From SYFT01 sp964471115 (GTDB lineage: Bacteria > Acidobacteriota > Vicinamibacteria > Vicinamibacterales > SCN-69-37): a stretch of 64,000 nucleotides of DNA. Both the position numbers and the translations under genes were made by a program. Shown piece after piece: positions 1 to 8,819 of this stretch. Every line of letters starts with the position of its first letter. The stretch's first letter is position 1. A model generated the notes under the pieces. That model was given only the letters and a program-made list of their open reading frames with translations, was not told the DNA's origin and ran no database searches. The stretch spans positions 327,823 to 391,822 of the forward strand of contig CAYYFE010000001.1 in NCBI GenBank assembly GCA_964471115.1, given 5' to 3'.

Positions 1-1041
1 GGTGGCGTCAATCGCATACAGGTGACCGACGCCTTCGCCGTGTTCGGGGTCCTGGCCGTTGGCGATGTAGACGACGTCGCCCACCGCGACCGGCGTCGCG
101 ATGATTTCGTTGCGGGTCTTCGGCCACACCGCGTCCTTCGGGTTGGTGTCGAACTCCCACAGCTTCTTGCCGCTTTTCGCCTCGTACGCGCGCACCCAGC
201 CGTCGCCCTGCCCGTGAATCACCTGCGTGACGCCGCCGATGGTCGCCACGGTCGGCGTGGACCACTGGCCGTGCAGGATGCGGTCTTCCGGCGACGCGTC
301 TTCCCAGACGAGCTCACCGGTCACGCGATCGAGCGCGATGATGGCCGGCGCCTTGGGCGAGGGCACGTTCACGTGGCTTTCGTCCTGGCCGTTGCCGGTC
401 GAGACGTAGATCAGGTTCTCGAACATGACCGGCGAGGAATTCGCCAGGTTGTGCGGGAACGCGCCCACCTCTTCCATCATGTCGAACTGCCAGATCACGT
501 CCGGGTCGTTGCGGCCCGTGAGCGTCTCCGTCTTGAACGGACCGTCGTTTTCGCCGTCGTGGAAGCCATGGATGTCCACCGCGAGCACCACGCCGCGGTT
601 CGACACGAAGTAGGCGACCTCACCCAGCACGAGCGGCGACGATGCGATGCCCTGGAACGGCCAGTCATTGGCGCGGCCCGACGACAGTTTTTCGTACGTG
701 GCCTGCCACAGGAATTCGCCGTTCGACTCGCGGAACGCCATCAACACACCGCGATCGCCCGCCTGCTTCGGGTCGCGCATCGCTTCGTTGTTGGTGCCCA
801 CGAGCACGACGCCGCCGGCGATGACCGGGTTGCCGTAACTCTGCGACCCGAGCGCCGCCACCCACTTGATGTTCTCGCCCGTTTTCACGTCCCACGTCGT
901 GGGCATGCCCGTGGCGTCCGACACCATGTTGCGATCGGGCGATCCGCCCCACATCGGCCAGTCGGTCACGCCCTTGCCGGCGCCCGTCGAGCTGGCGACG
1001 GCCGCCAGTGCACATCCCACTACCGCGATGATCTTTTTCAT
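1..1041 (-). CDS. PQQ-like beta-propeller protein, secreted (3' end outside window)
   Basis: The reading frame is open from the ATG at 1041 down to base 1, giving 347 visible residues without a stop, so the C-terminus lies outside the window. It starts MKKIIAVVGCALAAVASS, a typical signal peptide, followed by a WPMWGG motif and repeated blades of the PQQ/outer-membrane-assembly (BamB-like) propeller type, such as ALDRVTGELVWE, AYEAKSGKKLWEFD and LYAIDAT. Proteins of this family bind a ligand or cofactor in a beta-propeller in the periplasm. I see no dehydrogenase active-site motif, so an enzymatic role is not supported. The gene begins 23 bp after the stop of the upstream propeller gene on the same strand, so the two are probably co-transcribed. 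It could be an alcohol-dehydrogenase-like quinoprotein or a structural propeller. Confidence 0.85.
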   Translation of the reverse strand, partial: MKKIIAVVGCALAAVASSTGAGKGVTDWPMWGGSPDRNMVSDATGMPTTWDVKTGENIKWVAALGSQSYGNPVIAGGVVLVGTNNEAMRDPKQAGDRGVLMAFRESNGEFLWQATYEKLSSGRANDWPFQGIASSPLVLGEVAYFVSNRGVVLAVDIHGFHDGENDGPFKTETLTGRNDPDVIWQFDMMEEVGAFPHNLANSSPVMFENLIYVSTGNGQDESHVNVPSPKAPAIIALDRVTGELVWEDASPEDRILHGQWSTPTVATIGGVTQVIHGQGDGWVRAYEAKSGKKLWEFDTNPKDAVWPKTRNEIIATPVAVGDVVYIANGQDPEHGEGVGHLYAIDAT

Positions 1042-1064
1042 GTCCAACTGGTCCTGCTGCTGAA

Positions 1065-3245
1065 TTACTGGTTGCGATACACCTTGAAATTATCGAACAT
1101 CACGTCCGAGATGCCGTCGCCGTACAGCCCCGGCGATCCGTGCCGGTGGCCGATGCGGTCGACCTTCTCGATGAGCCACGCGGCCGGCTCGGGCTGGCCC
1201 ACCGGCCAGATCTTCCCCTGCGCCAGCGTCGTCCCATCCGGGCGATTCTGCACGCGCAGTTTCATGCGAAACCACGTGTTGACCGGCCAGTCGAAGTCGT
1301 TGACGCTCACCGTCATCTCGTTGGCCGCCTGCCAGGGCTGCAGTTCCACCCGCCGGTTGTTGCCGAAGAGCATCAGCACGTAGCGCTGGTTGATGAGGCC
1401 CACGTCGCCGCGCTGCCGGCGCATTTCCACGCCGCGCACGTCCACCTCGACGGTGTAGTCCGACCATTCGGGTTTGCCCATCAGGAACTTGGTGCGGCGT
1501 CCCACGGTGTCGTCGCGCGGCCGCACCAGCGCCGTCGTACCGTCGATCTCGCGCGGCGCGGCCTTCATGTTCGAGATCCACCAGGCGGGTGTCGCCTTCA
1601 GTCCCTCGAAGTCCATCGACCACGGCAGCGCCGGAATCACGCGCACGCGCGCCTGGCCGCTCAGGCCGCCCACGGTGGCCTTCACGTACCCGGCCGTGCC
1701 CTCGGCGGGCGCCGTGTAGCGGCCGTTGGCGTCGACCGTGCCGGCCAGCTGGTCCACCGTCCACTGCACGTCGGCGCCCGACGCGGTGCGGATGAAGTTG
1801 CCGCGCGCGTCGTAGAGCTTCACGACGAAGTCCCGCGTCTGGCCCGGATCGAGCAGCGATTCGTGCGGGTAGACCTGCACCTGGGCCGGGGCTTCCGTTG
1901 AGGGCGCCTGCGCGGCCGCGGGCCGCGGAGCGGCCGCCGCGACCGGCGCCTTGGGACCAATGGCGTACAGCCGTTCCATCGACGTCACGTAGACGCGGCC
2001 GCCGGCCACCACCGGAGACGCGAGAATCGGCTCGGGTTCCGCCGCCGCGCCCAGCGCGTCTTCGTCGAGCACCTCGACGCCGGTGGCCGACGGACGCAGG
2101 ATGTAGAACTTGCCGTTCTCCGTGCCGACATAAAGCTTGCCGTCGGCCAGCGTGGCCGATCCCTTCTGCAGGGTGCCGAGCGTGCGCGTCCACAGTTCCT
2201 TGCCGGTCGCCGTATCGAAGGCGCCGAGAATGGCGCCGTTGTCGACCACGTAGAGGCGGTTGCCGTCGAGCACCGGCGACGAGAACGTGGGCATGAAGCC
2301 GTGGGTGTTGTACTGGAGCGCCGACAGCGGAATCTCGCCCGTCTTGCCCGACAGGTCCACGGCCGCCACCATGCCCATCATGGTGGTGTCCATGTTTTCC
2401 TCGCCATGGGTCAGATACAGCGTGGTGCCGCGCAGCACCGGGCTGCCGAGAATCGCGCGCTTGCTGACCTCGAGCCGCCACACCGGTTTGCCCGTGTGCA
2501 GCTGCAGGCCGTGGAACGCGCCGTCGGTGCCGCCGACGATCAACTGCCGCACGCCGTCAATCGTGGCGACGATCGGCGCGGAGTAGTTCGTGTCGTAGTG
2601 CCGCGGCTGCGGCCCGGTCACCCAGATCGTCTGCCCGGTGGTCTTGTCGAACGCAAAGTAGCGGTTGCCCGGCCGGCCCAGGTCGCCCCAGCCCTGCAAC
2701 AGGGTGTTCAGAATGACCTTGTCGCCCTCGACGATCGGCGAGGTGGTGCGGCCGCCGTGTGTCGTGATGGCGCCGTACTCCTCGGGCAGCGACCGGGACC
2801 ACAACACCTTGCCGTCGGGCGACAACGCGAAGAGTTCGGCCGAAATGGTGAACATGTAGACGACGCCGGTCTGCGGATCCACGGCCGGCGAGGCCCAGCC
2901 GGCGCGATGCTGGGGCACGTCCGACAGGTACTGGCTGGCCTTGTGCTCCCACACGACCCGCCCTGTCGTCACGTCCACGGCGACCAGGCGTTCCTGGGTC
3001 ACCGACACGTCGCCGTCCGTGATGGTCTGCAGATACAGCCGGTTGCCGTGCACCACAGGGGTGGACCGGCCGCCAATGGGCAACGTCCACGCCAGATTGT
3101 CCCCGGCCGGTGACCAGCGCTCGGGCAGGTTCCGCTCCGCCGCACTGCCGTCGCGGTTGGGTCCGCGGGATTCAGGCCACTGCGTGGCGCCGACCACCTG
3201 GGCTGCCAGCACCACCGCCATACCGATGAGAAGTCTGATACGCAT
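1065..3245 (-). CDS. PQQ-like beta-propeller protein with Ig-like and concanavalin-like C-terminal domains
   Basis: This encodes 726 residues. The N-terminal signal peptide (about residues 1-20) precedes WPESRGPNRDG, a common start of planctomycete and acidobacterial PQQ-like propellers. Residues about 50-430 form repeated blades (LVAVDVTTGRVVWE, FAFDKTTGQTIW, GAFDTATGKELW). An Ala/Pro-rich linker near 435-460 leads to an Ig-like segment (about 465-560). The last 160 residues look like a concanavalin/LamG or 3-keto-disaccharide-hydrolase-type jelly roll ending VMFDNFKVYRNQ. The protein is expected to be periplasmic or exported. It heads a two-gene minus-strand unit with the propeller gene downstream. 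The start at 3245 is preferred because it gives a clean signal peptide directly. Its substrate cannot be read from the sequence. Confidence 0.88.
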   Translation of the reverse strand: MRIRLLIGMAVVLAAQVVGATQWPESRGPNRDGSAAERNLPERWSPAGDNLAWTLPIGGRSTPVVHGNRLYLQTITDGDVSVTQERLVAVDVTTGRVVWEHKASQYLSDVPQHRAGWASPAVDPQTGVVYMFTISAELFALSPDGKVLWSRSLPEEYGAITTHGGRTTSPIVEGDKVILNTLLQGWGDLGRPGNRYFAFDKTTGQTIWVTGPQPRHYDTNYSAPIVATIDGVRQLIVGGTDGAFHGLQLHTGKPVWRLEVSKRAILGSPVLRGTTLYLTHGEENMDTTMMGMVAAVDLSGKTGEIPLSALQYNTHGFMPTFSSPVLDGNRLYVVDNGAILGAFDTATGKELWTRTLGTLQKGSATLADGKLYVGTENGKFYILRPSATGVEVLDEDALGAAAEPEPILASPVVAGGRVYVTSMERLYAIGPKAPVAAAAPRPAAAQAPSTEAPAQVQVYPHESLLDPGQTRDFVVKLYDARGNFIRTASGADVQWTVDQLAGTVDANGRYTAPAEGTAGYVKATVGGLSGQARVRVIPALPWSMDFEGLKATPAWWISNMKAAPREIDGTTALVRPRDDTVGRRTKFLMGKPEWSDYTVEVDVRGVEMRRQRGDVGLINQRYVLMLFGNNRRVELQPWQAANEMTVSVNDFDWPVNTWFRMKLRVQNRPDGTTLAQGKIWPVGQPEPAAWLIEKVDRIGHRHGSPGLYGDGISDVMFDNFKVYRNQ

Positions 3246-3331
3246 GAGGGATACTCGCGACGTTACCCCGCCGGGCGCCGGGGGTCAATTCCCCGGGGAC
3301 GAGTGGCGTCCCGGCGATAAAATGCCCGCAG

Positions 3332-4018
3332 ATGCCGCCCGCCAGGGTCCACCCGTCTTACGACTTCGGCCGCGGGGGTGTTGCCCTGTTGCTCGCGGCA
3401 GCCCTGACGGCCGCCGCCTGCGGCTCCGGTGACGAACAGCGGCGGCTGCGTGAGACCTCGCGCGGCGAATACGACCCGGCCACCGGCCAACTCACCGCCA
3501 TCACCTACGACCGCAACAAGAACGGCCGCATCGACACCTGGACCCGCATGGAGGGCGCGCGCCCCCTGTCGTCGGAAATCGACACCGATGAGGACGGCCG
3601 GATCGACCGGTGGGAGGAATACGGGCCGTCCGGCACGCTGGTCCGCGCCGGCTGGATGCGGGTCGCGACGACGGAGCCGCCCTCCCCGGACGCCTGGCTC
3701 TACCCCGGGGCGGACGGCACCAGCCACCGCATCGAGTTCCTCGACCTCAACAACGCCGGCGCCCTGACGGTCGCCCGCCGCCAGTTCTACGAGCGCGAGC
3801 AGTTGGTGCGCGTTGAAGAAGACAAGGACGGCGACGATGTCATGGATCAGTGGGAGACCTGGCAGGGCGGCGTGCTGCGCACGGCCGAGTTCGATGACGG
3901 CCGGGACGGCCGGCCGGACCGGCGTTTTACGTACGACAAGGGCGCGCTGGTGTTGATCGAGAGTGAGCCTGATGGCACCGGCGCCTACACGCGCCGGGTC
4001 GTGCCGGGGGGGCGGTAG
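3332..4018 (+). CDS. Lipoprotein with EF-hand-like DxDxDG repeats
   Basis: This encodes 228 residues. The N-terminus has a hydrophobic stretch ending in a lipobox-like LTAAAC, with Cys about residue 30, so it is predicted to be a lipidated envelope protein. The mature part carries at least three Asp-rich loops of the EF-hand/thrombospondin-3 type: DRNKNGRIDTW, DTDEDGRIDRW and DKDGDDVMDQW. A weaker fourth is DDGRDGRPDRR. These resemble calcium-binding loops, and each is followed by an aromatic or Arg residue in a repeat of roughly 30-100 residues. No enzymatic motif is seen. The stop is separated by only 3 bp from the next ATG, so it is likely translationally coupled to the HAD nucleotidase-like gene. 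It is divergent from the propeller operon. The function is unknown, and calcium binding is inferred from the motif only. Confidence 0.75.
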   Translation: MPPARVHPSYDFGRGGVALLLAAALTAAACGSGDEQRRLRETSRGEYDPATGQLTAITYDRNKNGRIDTWTRMEGARPLSSEIDTDEDGRIDRWEEYGPSGTLVRAGWMRVATTEPPSPDAWLYPGADGTSHRIEFLDLNNAGALTVARRQFYEREQLVRVEEDKDGDDVMDQWETWQGGVLRTAEFDDGRDGRPDRRFTYDKGALVLIESEPDGTGAYTRRVVPGGR

Positions 4019-4021
4019 ACC

Positions 4022-4612
4022 ATGTTGCGTATCGGCTGCGATTTGGACGGGACACTGGCGGACCTGTCGAGCGCCTACCGGCGCGTGGAGGCACGCGTCC
4101 AGGGCGACTCCGACGGCCTGGTCTGGGACGCCATCCGGGAGATCGACAACTTCTGGACGATGCTCGATCCGCTCGAACCGGGCGTGGTCCGGCGCCTGTT
4201 CGAGGTGTCGCGTGACGCGCGCTGGGAGATCTTCTTCGTCACGCAGCGCCCGGTCACGCGCGGCGACACCGTGCAGCGCCAGACGCAGGCGTGGCTGGTC
4301 GAACACGGCTTCGAGACGCCGTCCGTGCTGACCGTGCCCGGATCCCGCGGCCGGGCGGCGCACGCGCTGGATCTGGATTTCCTGATCGACGACCTGCCGC
4401 GCAACTGCGTGGACGTGGTTTCCGAGTCTCGCTGCCGGCCCCTGCTCGTCTGCCGGGCGGCCGACGCGGACGCCGAAGAGACCGCGGGCCGGTTCAAGAT
4501 CCCGGTGCTGCGATCCGTGGCCGCCGCCATCGATCTGATCGAGGGCCACCAGCGCGAACCCCGCGACGTGCCCGCCACGACGCGATGGCTCAAGCGTTTC
4601 GGTCTGGCGTGA
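4022..4612 (+). CDS. 5'(3')-deoxyribonucleotidase-like HAD phosphatase
   Basis: This encodes 196 residues. The N-terminus IGCDLDGTLADL contains the HAD motif I DxDGT, with nucleophile Asp7 and Asp9. The middle FFVTQRPVTRGDT supplies a motif-II-like Thr. LDFLIDDLPRN near residues 118-128 supplies the paired acidic motif IV. The length and layout match the NT5C/5'(3')-deoxyribonucleotidase branch, which dephosphorylates nucleoside monophosphates in the cytoplasm. Annotation beyond HAD superfamily is inference. The gene starts 3 bp after the EF-hand-like lipoprotein stop. Its last 23 bases overlap the 3' end of the opposing HAD gene at 4590-4612, a tail-to-tail overlap. Confidence 0.75.
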   Translation: MLRIGCDLDGTLADLSSAYRRVEARVQGDSDGLVWDAIREIDNFWTMLDPLEPGVVRRLFEVSRDARWEIFFVTQRPVTRGDTVQRQTQAWLVEHGFETPSVLTVPGSRGRAAHALDLDFLIDDLPRNCVDVVSESRCRPLLVCRAADADAEETAGRFKIPVLRSVAAAIDLIEGHQREPRDVPATTRWLKRFGLA

Positions 4613-5264
4613 CGACGGCGCTCAGCCGCGCCATCGTGACTTCGTCCAGCGACTCGATGACGTGGTGGGCATCGGTCAGCGCCGACGCCGGGTAGCTGGT
4701 GGTGATGCCGATGGTGCGCAGGCCCGCGCCGCGCGCCGACTGCAGCCCCCACGGGGAATCCTCGATGGCCACCGCGGCGCTGCCCGGCACCCCCAGCGCC
4801 TCCACGGCCCGCGCGTACGACTCCGGTGCCGGTTTCCCCTCCACCACATCGTCGGCGCCGACGATGATCCGGAAGTGGTGCCGCAGGCCGTTGGCGTCAA
4901 GGATGCGTTCGATTTCGCCGCGGAGCGACCCTGACGCAATGGCCAGCGGCAGGTGCGCGGCGAGCCGCTCGATGCAGGGGCGCGCGGTGGGGAAGAGTAC
5001 GTCCCCGCGGTCGAACAGGTCGGCGTAGCGGCGCTCCTTCTCCCGGATCAAGGCGAGCGCGTCGCCGGGTGCCAGCGTGACGCCGAGACGGCGCGTGAAC
5101 TCCGCCACGCACCCCCGGTCGTCGTACCCGAGGTAGAACGCGAAGTAGTCCGCGTCGGTCAGCGTCCAGCCGCGCGTCGCCAGCGTGTCCTGCAACGCGC
5201 GCAGGTGCAGGCGCTCGGTGTCGGCCAGCACGCCGTCGAAATCAAAGACCAGCGCCGCGATCAT
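4590..5264 (-). CDS. HAD-IA family hydrolase (beta-phosphoglucomutase / phosphoglycolate phosphatase type)
   Basis: This encodes 224 residues with all four HAD motifs. FDFDGVLADTE is motif I, with Asp8 and Asp10. AIASGSLRGEIERIL is motif II. The Lys in VEGKPAPESY is motif III. AIEDSPWGLQSARGAGL is motif IV. An alpha-helical cap lies between residues about 16 and 85. The family contains phosphoglycolate phosphatases, beta-phosphoglucomutases and broad sugar-phosphate phosphatases, and the motifs do not separate these. The ATG overlaps the stop of the DUF1684 gene by 4 bp (ATGA), indicating translational coupling. The 3' end overlaps the convergent nucleotidase-like gene by 23 bp. Confidence 0.88.
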   Translation of the reverse strand: MIAALVFDFDGVLADTERLHLRALQDTLATRGWTLTDADYFAFYLGYDDRGCVAEFTRRLGVTLAPGDALALIREKERRYADLFDRGDVLFPTARPCIERLAAHLPLAIASGSLRGEIERILDANGLRHHFRIIVGADDVVEGKPAPESYARAVEALGVPGSAAVAIEDSPWGLQSARGAGLRTIGITTSYPASALTDAHHVIESLDEVTMARLSAVVTPDRNA

Positions 5265-5890
5265 GGCTGCGTCTTGGGCGCGGCGTACTTCTCGCCCGCG
5301 CGCACCGCAATCTCCAGACGGTTTTCGCGCGGCGGCACCGGGCAGACGTAGTCGATGTTGTAGACGCAGTACGGGTGGTACGCGCGATTGAAGTCGAGGT
5401 CGTACAGCCCGGTCGGCGTGCGATCGAGGTCGAGATACCGCCCGCCCTGGTACGTCTCGGTTCCGCTGGTCAGATCGCCGAACGGGACGAACAGACGCGT
5501 GATCTCCTGGACGCCTTCGTCGGCAAACGCGGTCAGGCCGAGCGGTTGCCCGGCAAACGTGAAGCGCAGCGTGCCGACCCGCTGCATCCGGCGCAGCTCG
5601 GTCGACGAGGTGGCCAGCTCGATGACGAGGGTCTTCGAGCGGTCGACCTCGAGGCGTGCGGGCATCCGGTACAACCCGTTGACGGGCCAGTAGGACAACC
5701 CGGTGAACGTGGCCCGGTCAGCCGGCAACAGGGGCGACTCCGCCGACGACCTGAACATGACGTCCTTCGCCGCCCGCCACGCCAGGATCTCCCGGTCGTG
5801 CGACGTGTCATCAATCGGCTGCGGTCCCGACGTGCAGGCCGTCAGCGTGGTCAGGATGGCTGCCGCGCACAGGGCGACTTTCAGGCGCAT
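5261..5890 (-). CDS. DUF1684 family lipoprotein
   Basis: I choose the ATG at 5890, giving 209 residues. It yields the lipoprotein signal MRLKVALCAAAILTTLTAC with a lipobox Cys, whereas an upstream in-frame ATG at 5911 would overlap the preceding gene and spoil the signal. The body shows conserved DUF1684 features: a K(D/E)xxFRxSxxSPL-like segment near residues 42-53, GLSYWPVN, and the C-terminal DFNRAYHPYCVYN...YVCPVPPxEN. DUF1684 proteins are uncharacterised secreted or lipid-anchored proteins common in Acidobacteriota, Bacteroidota and Actinomycetota. The gene lies 13 bp downstream of fadE and overlaps the HAD gene by 4 bp, so it may be a tail cistron of the beta-oxidation operon. Function unknown. 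Confidence 0.85.
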   Translation of the reverse strand: MRLKVALCAAAILTTLTACTSGPQPIDDTSHDREILAWRAAKDVMFRSSAESPLLPADRATFTGLSYWPVNGLYRMPARLEVDRSKTLVIELATSSTELRRMQRVGTLRFTFAGQPLGLTAFADEGVQEITRLFVPFGDLTSGTETYQGGRYLDLDRTPTGLYDLDFNRAYHPYCVYNIDYVCPVPPRENRLEIAVRAGEKYAAPKTQP

Positions 5891-5903
5891 GCAGCCATTG
5901 TAA

Positions 5904-7655
5904 TCACGCAAACAGGTACCGCTTCTTGTCGACCAGGGCGTCGGCCAGCCGGCGCCGCGCGGCGACGGTGTCGTACGGCGTCACTTTCACCAGGCGCCTG
6001 AGCGCGGCCAGCATCGTCCGCTGCGTGTCCCCGGCCGTCATGGCCTGGATGGCCGTGCGCGCGGCCGCGTCGGCCCGCAGGCCGCCGTCGTGCAGCAGCA
6101 CGGCCGCCGCGTCGGCCTGCAGCGCGGCCGTGGCATGGCCCTCGGCGGCCGCCTGCGCGGCCCGCAGCAGCGCGCTTTCGATGATGAAGGCCTCGATCAG
6201 GATGTCAGCCGCGGCCATCAGGACTTCCTGCTGCTCCTCCACCTTCGCGCCGTACGTCTGCATCGCCAGCCCCAGCACGGCAATCGCGGCCTTCTTCACG
6301 GGGTCCACCGGGCCGCCCGAACCGGCGGATGCCCCCGGGGCGGCGAGCAGTTCGTCCTGCAGCGTTTTTGCCGCCGCGATGAGCGGCAGGCCGCTCTTGA
6401 GCGCGCGCTTGATCAACATGCCGGGCACCAGCAGGCGGTTGATCTCGTTGGTGCCTTCGAAGATCCGGTTGACGCGCGCGTCGCGGTAGTGCCGTTCGGC
6501 CGGGTAGTCCTTCACGAAGCCGTTGCCGCCATGAATCTGGACGTTTTCATCGAGCACGAAGTCGATCATCTCGCTGCTGGCGACCTTGAGGATGGACGCC
6601 TCGATTGCGAACTCCTCGAGCGCCGCCAGCGCCGCGGCCGACGTGTGGCCGCCGCGCGTGATACCGGCGTCGATCAGGCCGGTCGTGCGATACAGCGCGC
6701 TCTCCACGCCGTAGACCCGCGCCAGCATCTCGCCCAGCTTCGCGCGGATCGCGCCAAACGACGCGATCGGTTGCCCGAACTGCCGTCGTGTCGCGGCATA
6801 CCGCGCCGCCTCGCCCACCACCATCTTGGCGCCGCCGCTGCACATGCCGGCCAGCTTGAAGCGGCCGTAGTTGAGCACGTTGAACGCGATCTTGTGGCCC
6901 TTGCCAATTTCGCCCAGCAGGTTCTCCGCCGGCACGCGGGCGTCCTGCAGAATCACGGGCGTGGTCGACGACCCGTGCAGCCCCATCTTGTGTTCTTCCT
7001 TGCCGTGCGACACGCCGGGGAAGCCCTTTTCGACGATGAAGGCGGAGAAGTGCTCGCCATCGACCTTGGCGAACACGATGTAGACGTCGGCGAAACCGCC
7101 GTTGGTGATCCACATCTTTTCGCCGTTCAGCACCCACGAGCCGTCAGCCTGTTTCGTCGCGCGGGTGCGCGCGCTCAGCGCGTCCGAGCCCGACCCCGAT
7201 TCGCTGAGACAGTACGCGCCGATCAGTTCGCCGGAGACGATGCGGGGCAGGTACTTCTGCTGCTGGGCCTCGGTGCCGAAGCAGAGGATCGGAATGATCG
7301 CCAGGCCGGTCTGCGCGCCGAACGTCGTGGCAAACGACGCGCTGCCGCTGATGCCCTCACACACGACGATCGCCGCGGCCTTGTCGCCCCCGATGCCGCC
7401 GAAGGCTTCGGGGACGTCGGTGCCCAGCAGGCCCAGTTCGCCGCAGCGGCGCACCAACGCGCGCGCCAGGGCCCAGTCCTTGGCTTCGAGTTTGTCGAGC
7501 GCGGGCAGGACTTCCTGTTCGAGGAACTCCTGCGCCGTCTGCGCCATCAGCCGGTGGTCATCGTCCAGCCGCTCGGGTGTGAAGAGCGGCTCGGTGGGCG
7601 CGCCGAAGAGCCAGTCGGCGCCGCGGGTCGGGGTGGGGGCAGCAGTGGTCGTCAT
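5904..7655 (-). CDS. fadE: Acyl-CoA dehydrogenase (FadE/YusJ type)
   Basis: This encodes 583 residues, longer than short-chain dehydrogenases and in the size range of Bacillus FadE (YusJ) and VLCAD-like enzymes. It has YCLSESGSGSDA (FAD/substrate signature, about residue 148), MWITNGGFADVYIVFAK, an RRQFGQPI segment and IFEGTNEINRLLV, whose Glu corresponds to the catalytic base of the family. A C-terminal helical extension of about 160 residues is typical of the larger class. It catalyses the first FAD-dependent step of fatty acyl-CoA beta-oxidation in the cytoplasm. It lies 12 bp downstream of the thiolase gene, within a TetR-FadN-hydrolase-FadA-FadE arrangement like the Bacillus fadNAE operon. 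A long plus-strand open frame across it is an antisense GC artefact. Confidence 0.93.
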   Translation of the reverse strand: MTTTAAPTPTRGADWLFGAPTEPLFTPERLDDDHRLMAQTAQEFLEQEVLPALDKLEAKDWALARALVRRCGELGLLGTDVPEAFGGIGGDKAAAIVVCEGISGSASFATTFGAQTGLAIIPILCFGTEAQQQKYLPRIVSGELIGAYCLSESGSGSDALSARTRATKQADGSWVLNGEKMWITNGGFADVYIVFAKVDGEHFSAFIVEKGFPGVSHGKEEHKMGLHGSSTTPVILQDARVPAENLLGEIGKGHKIAFNVLNYGRFKLAGMCSGGAKMVVGEAARYAATRRQFGQPIASFGAIRAKLGEMLARVYGVESALYRTTGLIDAGITRGGHTSAAALAALEEFAIEASILKVASSEMIDFVLDENVQIHGGNGFVKDYPAERHYRDARVNRIFEGTNEINRLLVPGMLIKRALKSGLPLIAAAKTLQDELLAAPGASAGSGGPVDPVKKAAIAVLGLAMQTYGAKVEEQQEVLMAAADILIEAFIIESALLRAAQAAAEGHATAALQADAAAVLLHDGGLRADAAARTAIQAMTAGDTQRTMLAALRRLVKVTPYDTVAARRRLADALVDKKRYLFA

Positions 7656-7667
7656 GGGGAACTCCAG

Positions 7668-8819
7668 TCAGAGACGTTCAAACAGGGCGGCCGCGCCCAT
7701 GCCGCCGCCCACACACATCGTGACGATGCCGTACCGCGCCTGCCGGCGGCGCAGTTCGTACAGCAGGGACGTGGTGAGCCGGGCGCCGGTACAGCCGAGC
7801 GGATGGCCGAGGGCGATGGCGCCGCCATTCACGTTCAGGCGCGCCGGGTCGATCGGCAGTTCCTTCGTGCAGGCCAGGACCTGCGCGGCGAAGGCTTCGT
7901 TGAGTTCGACCAGGTCCACCGCATCAAGCGCCACACCCGTGCGTTCCAGGAGCTTGCGCACCGCGGGGACCGGCCCGATGCCAAACAGTTCGGGTTTGAC
8001 GCCTGCCGTGGCATATCCGACGAGCCGCGCGAGCGGTGTCAGGCCCAGGGCCGACGCCCTGGCCGCGGACATCACGAGCACCGCCGCCGCCGCGTCGGAC
8101 ATCTGCGACGAGTTGCCCGCGGTCACGGTGCCCGACACGTGGAAGGCCGGCTTGAGCGCCGCCAGCGCTTCGGCCGACGTCTGCCGGCGCGGGCCTTCAT
8201 CAGTGGTGATCTGACGGATCCCGTCCATCGTGTCGACATCCACCGGCACGATCTCGTCGGCGAGCCGGCCGGTGTCGAGGGCCGCGATCGCGCGGCGATG
8301 GCTTTCCAGGGCGAACGCGTCCTGCGCCTCACGCGAGATCCCGCTCTCGCGCGCGTGGTTCTCGGCGACCAGGCCGGTCGACAGATACACGTCCGGGTAG
8401 TCGCGCACCAGCGCGGGGTTGGGCGCCGTCGTGTGGCCACCCATCGGAATCAGGCTCATCGATTCGGTGCCGCCCGCGATGATGATGTCGGCCGAGCCCG
8501 TCGCGATGCGGCCCGCGGCCTGCGCGATGGCTTCCAGGCCCGAGGCGCAGAACCGGTTGACCGTCACGGCGGAGGCCGTCACAGGAATGCCCGCGCGCAG
8601 ACTGGCGATGCGCGCGACGTTGAGGCCCTGTTCCGCCTCAGGCATCGCGCATCCCAGAATCACGTCGTCAATCAACGCCGGATCGAGGGCAGGGACCCGG
8701 GTGAGCAGGCCCCGCAACGCGACGGCGGCCAGTTCGTCCGGGCGGGTGTGGCGGAAGACGCCGTTGGGGGCCTTGCCGATGGGCGTCCGCACCGCGGCGG
8801 CAATCACGATGTCGGTCAT
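7668..8819 (-). CDS. fadA: Acetyl-CoA acyltransferase (thiolase)
   Basis: This encodes 383 residues, the normal thiolase length. The acyl-accepting Cys91 lies in VNRFCASGLEAI. The C-terminal catalytic His is in NGGAIALGHPLGCTGAR, and the second Cys is in TMCVGGGMGAA. The enzyme performs the thiolytic final step of beta-oxidation. It is 4 bp coupled (ATGA) to the upstream alpha/beta hydrolase gene and 12 bp from fadE downstream, so the cistrons are surely co-transcribed. Annotation as FadA rather than a biosynthetic acetoacetyl-CoA thiolase rests on this degradative operon context. Confidence 0.93.
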   Translation of the reverse strand: MTDIVIAAAVRTPIGKAPNGVFRHTRPDELAAVALRGLLTRVPALDPALIDDVILGCAMPEAEQGLNVARIASLRAGIPVTASAVTVNRFCASGLEAIAQAAGRIATGSADIIIAGGTESMSLIPMGGHTTAPNPALVRDYPDVYLSTGLVAENHARESGISREAQDAFALESHRRAIAALDTGRLADEIVPVDVDTMDGIRQITTDEGPRRQTSAEALAALKPAFHVSGTVTAGNSSQMSDAAAAVLVMSAARASALGLTPLARLVGYATAGVKPELFGIGPVPAVRKLLERTGVALDAVDLVELNEAFAAQVLACTKELPIDPARLNVNGGAIALGHPLGCTGARLTTSLLYELRRRQARYGIVTMCVGGGMGAAALFERL

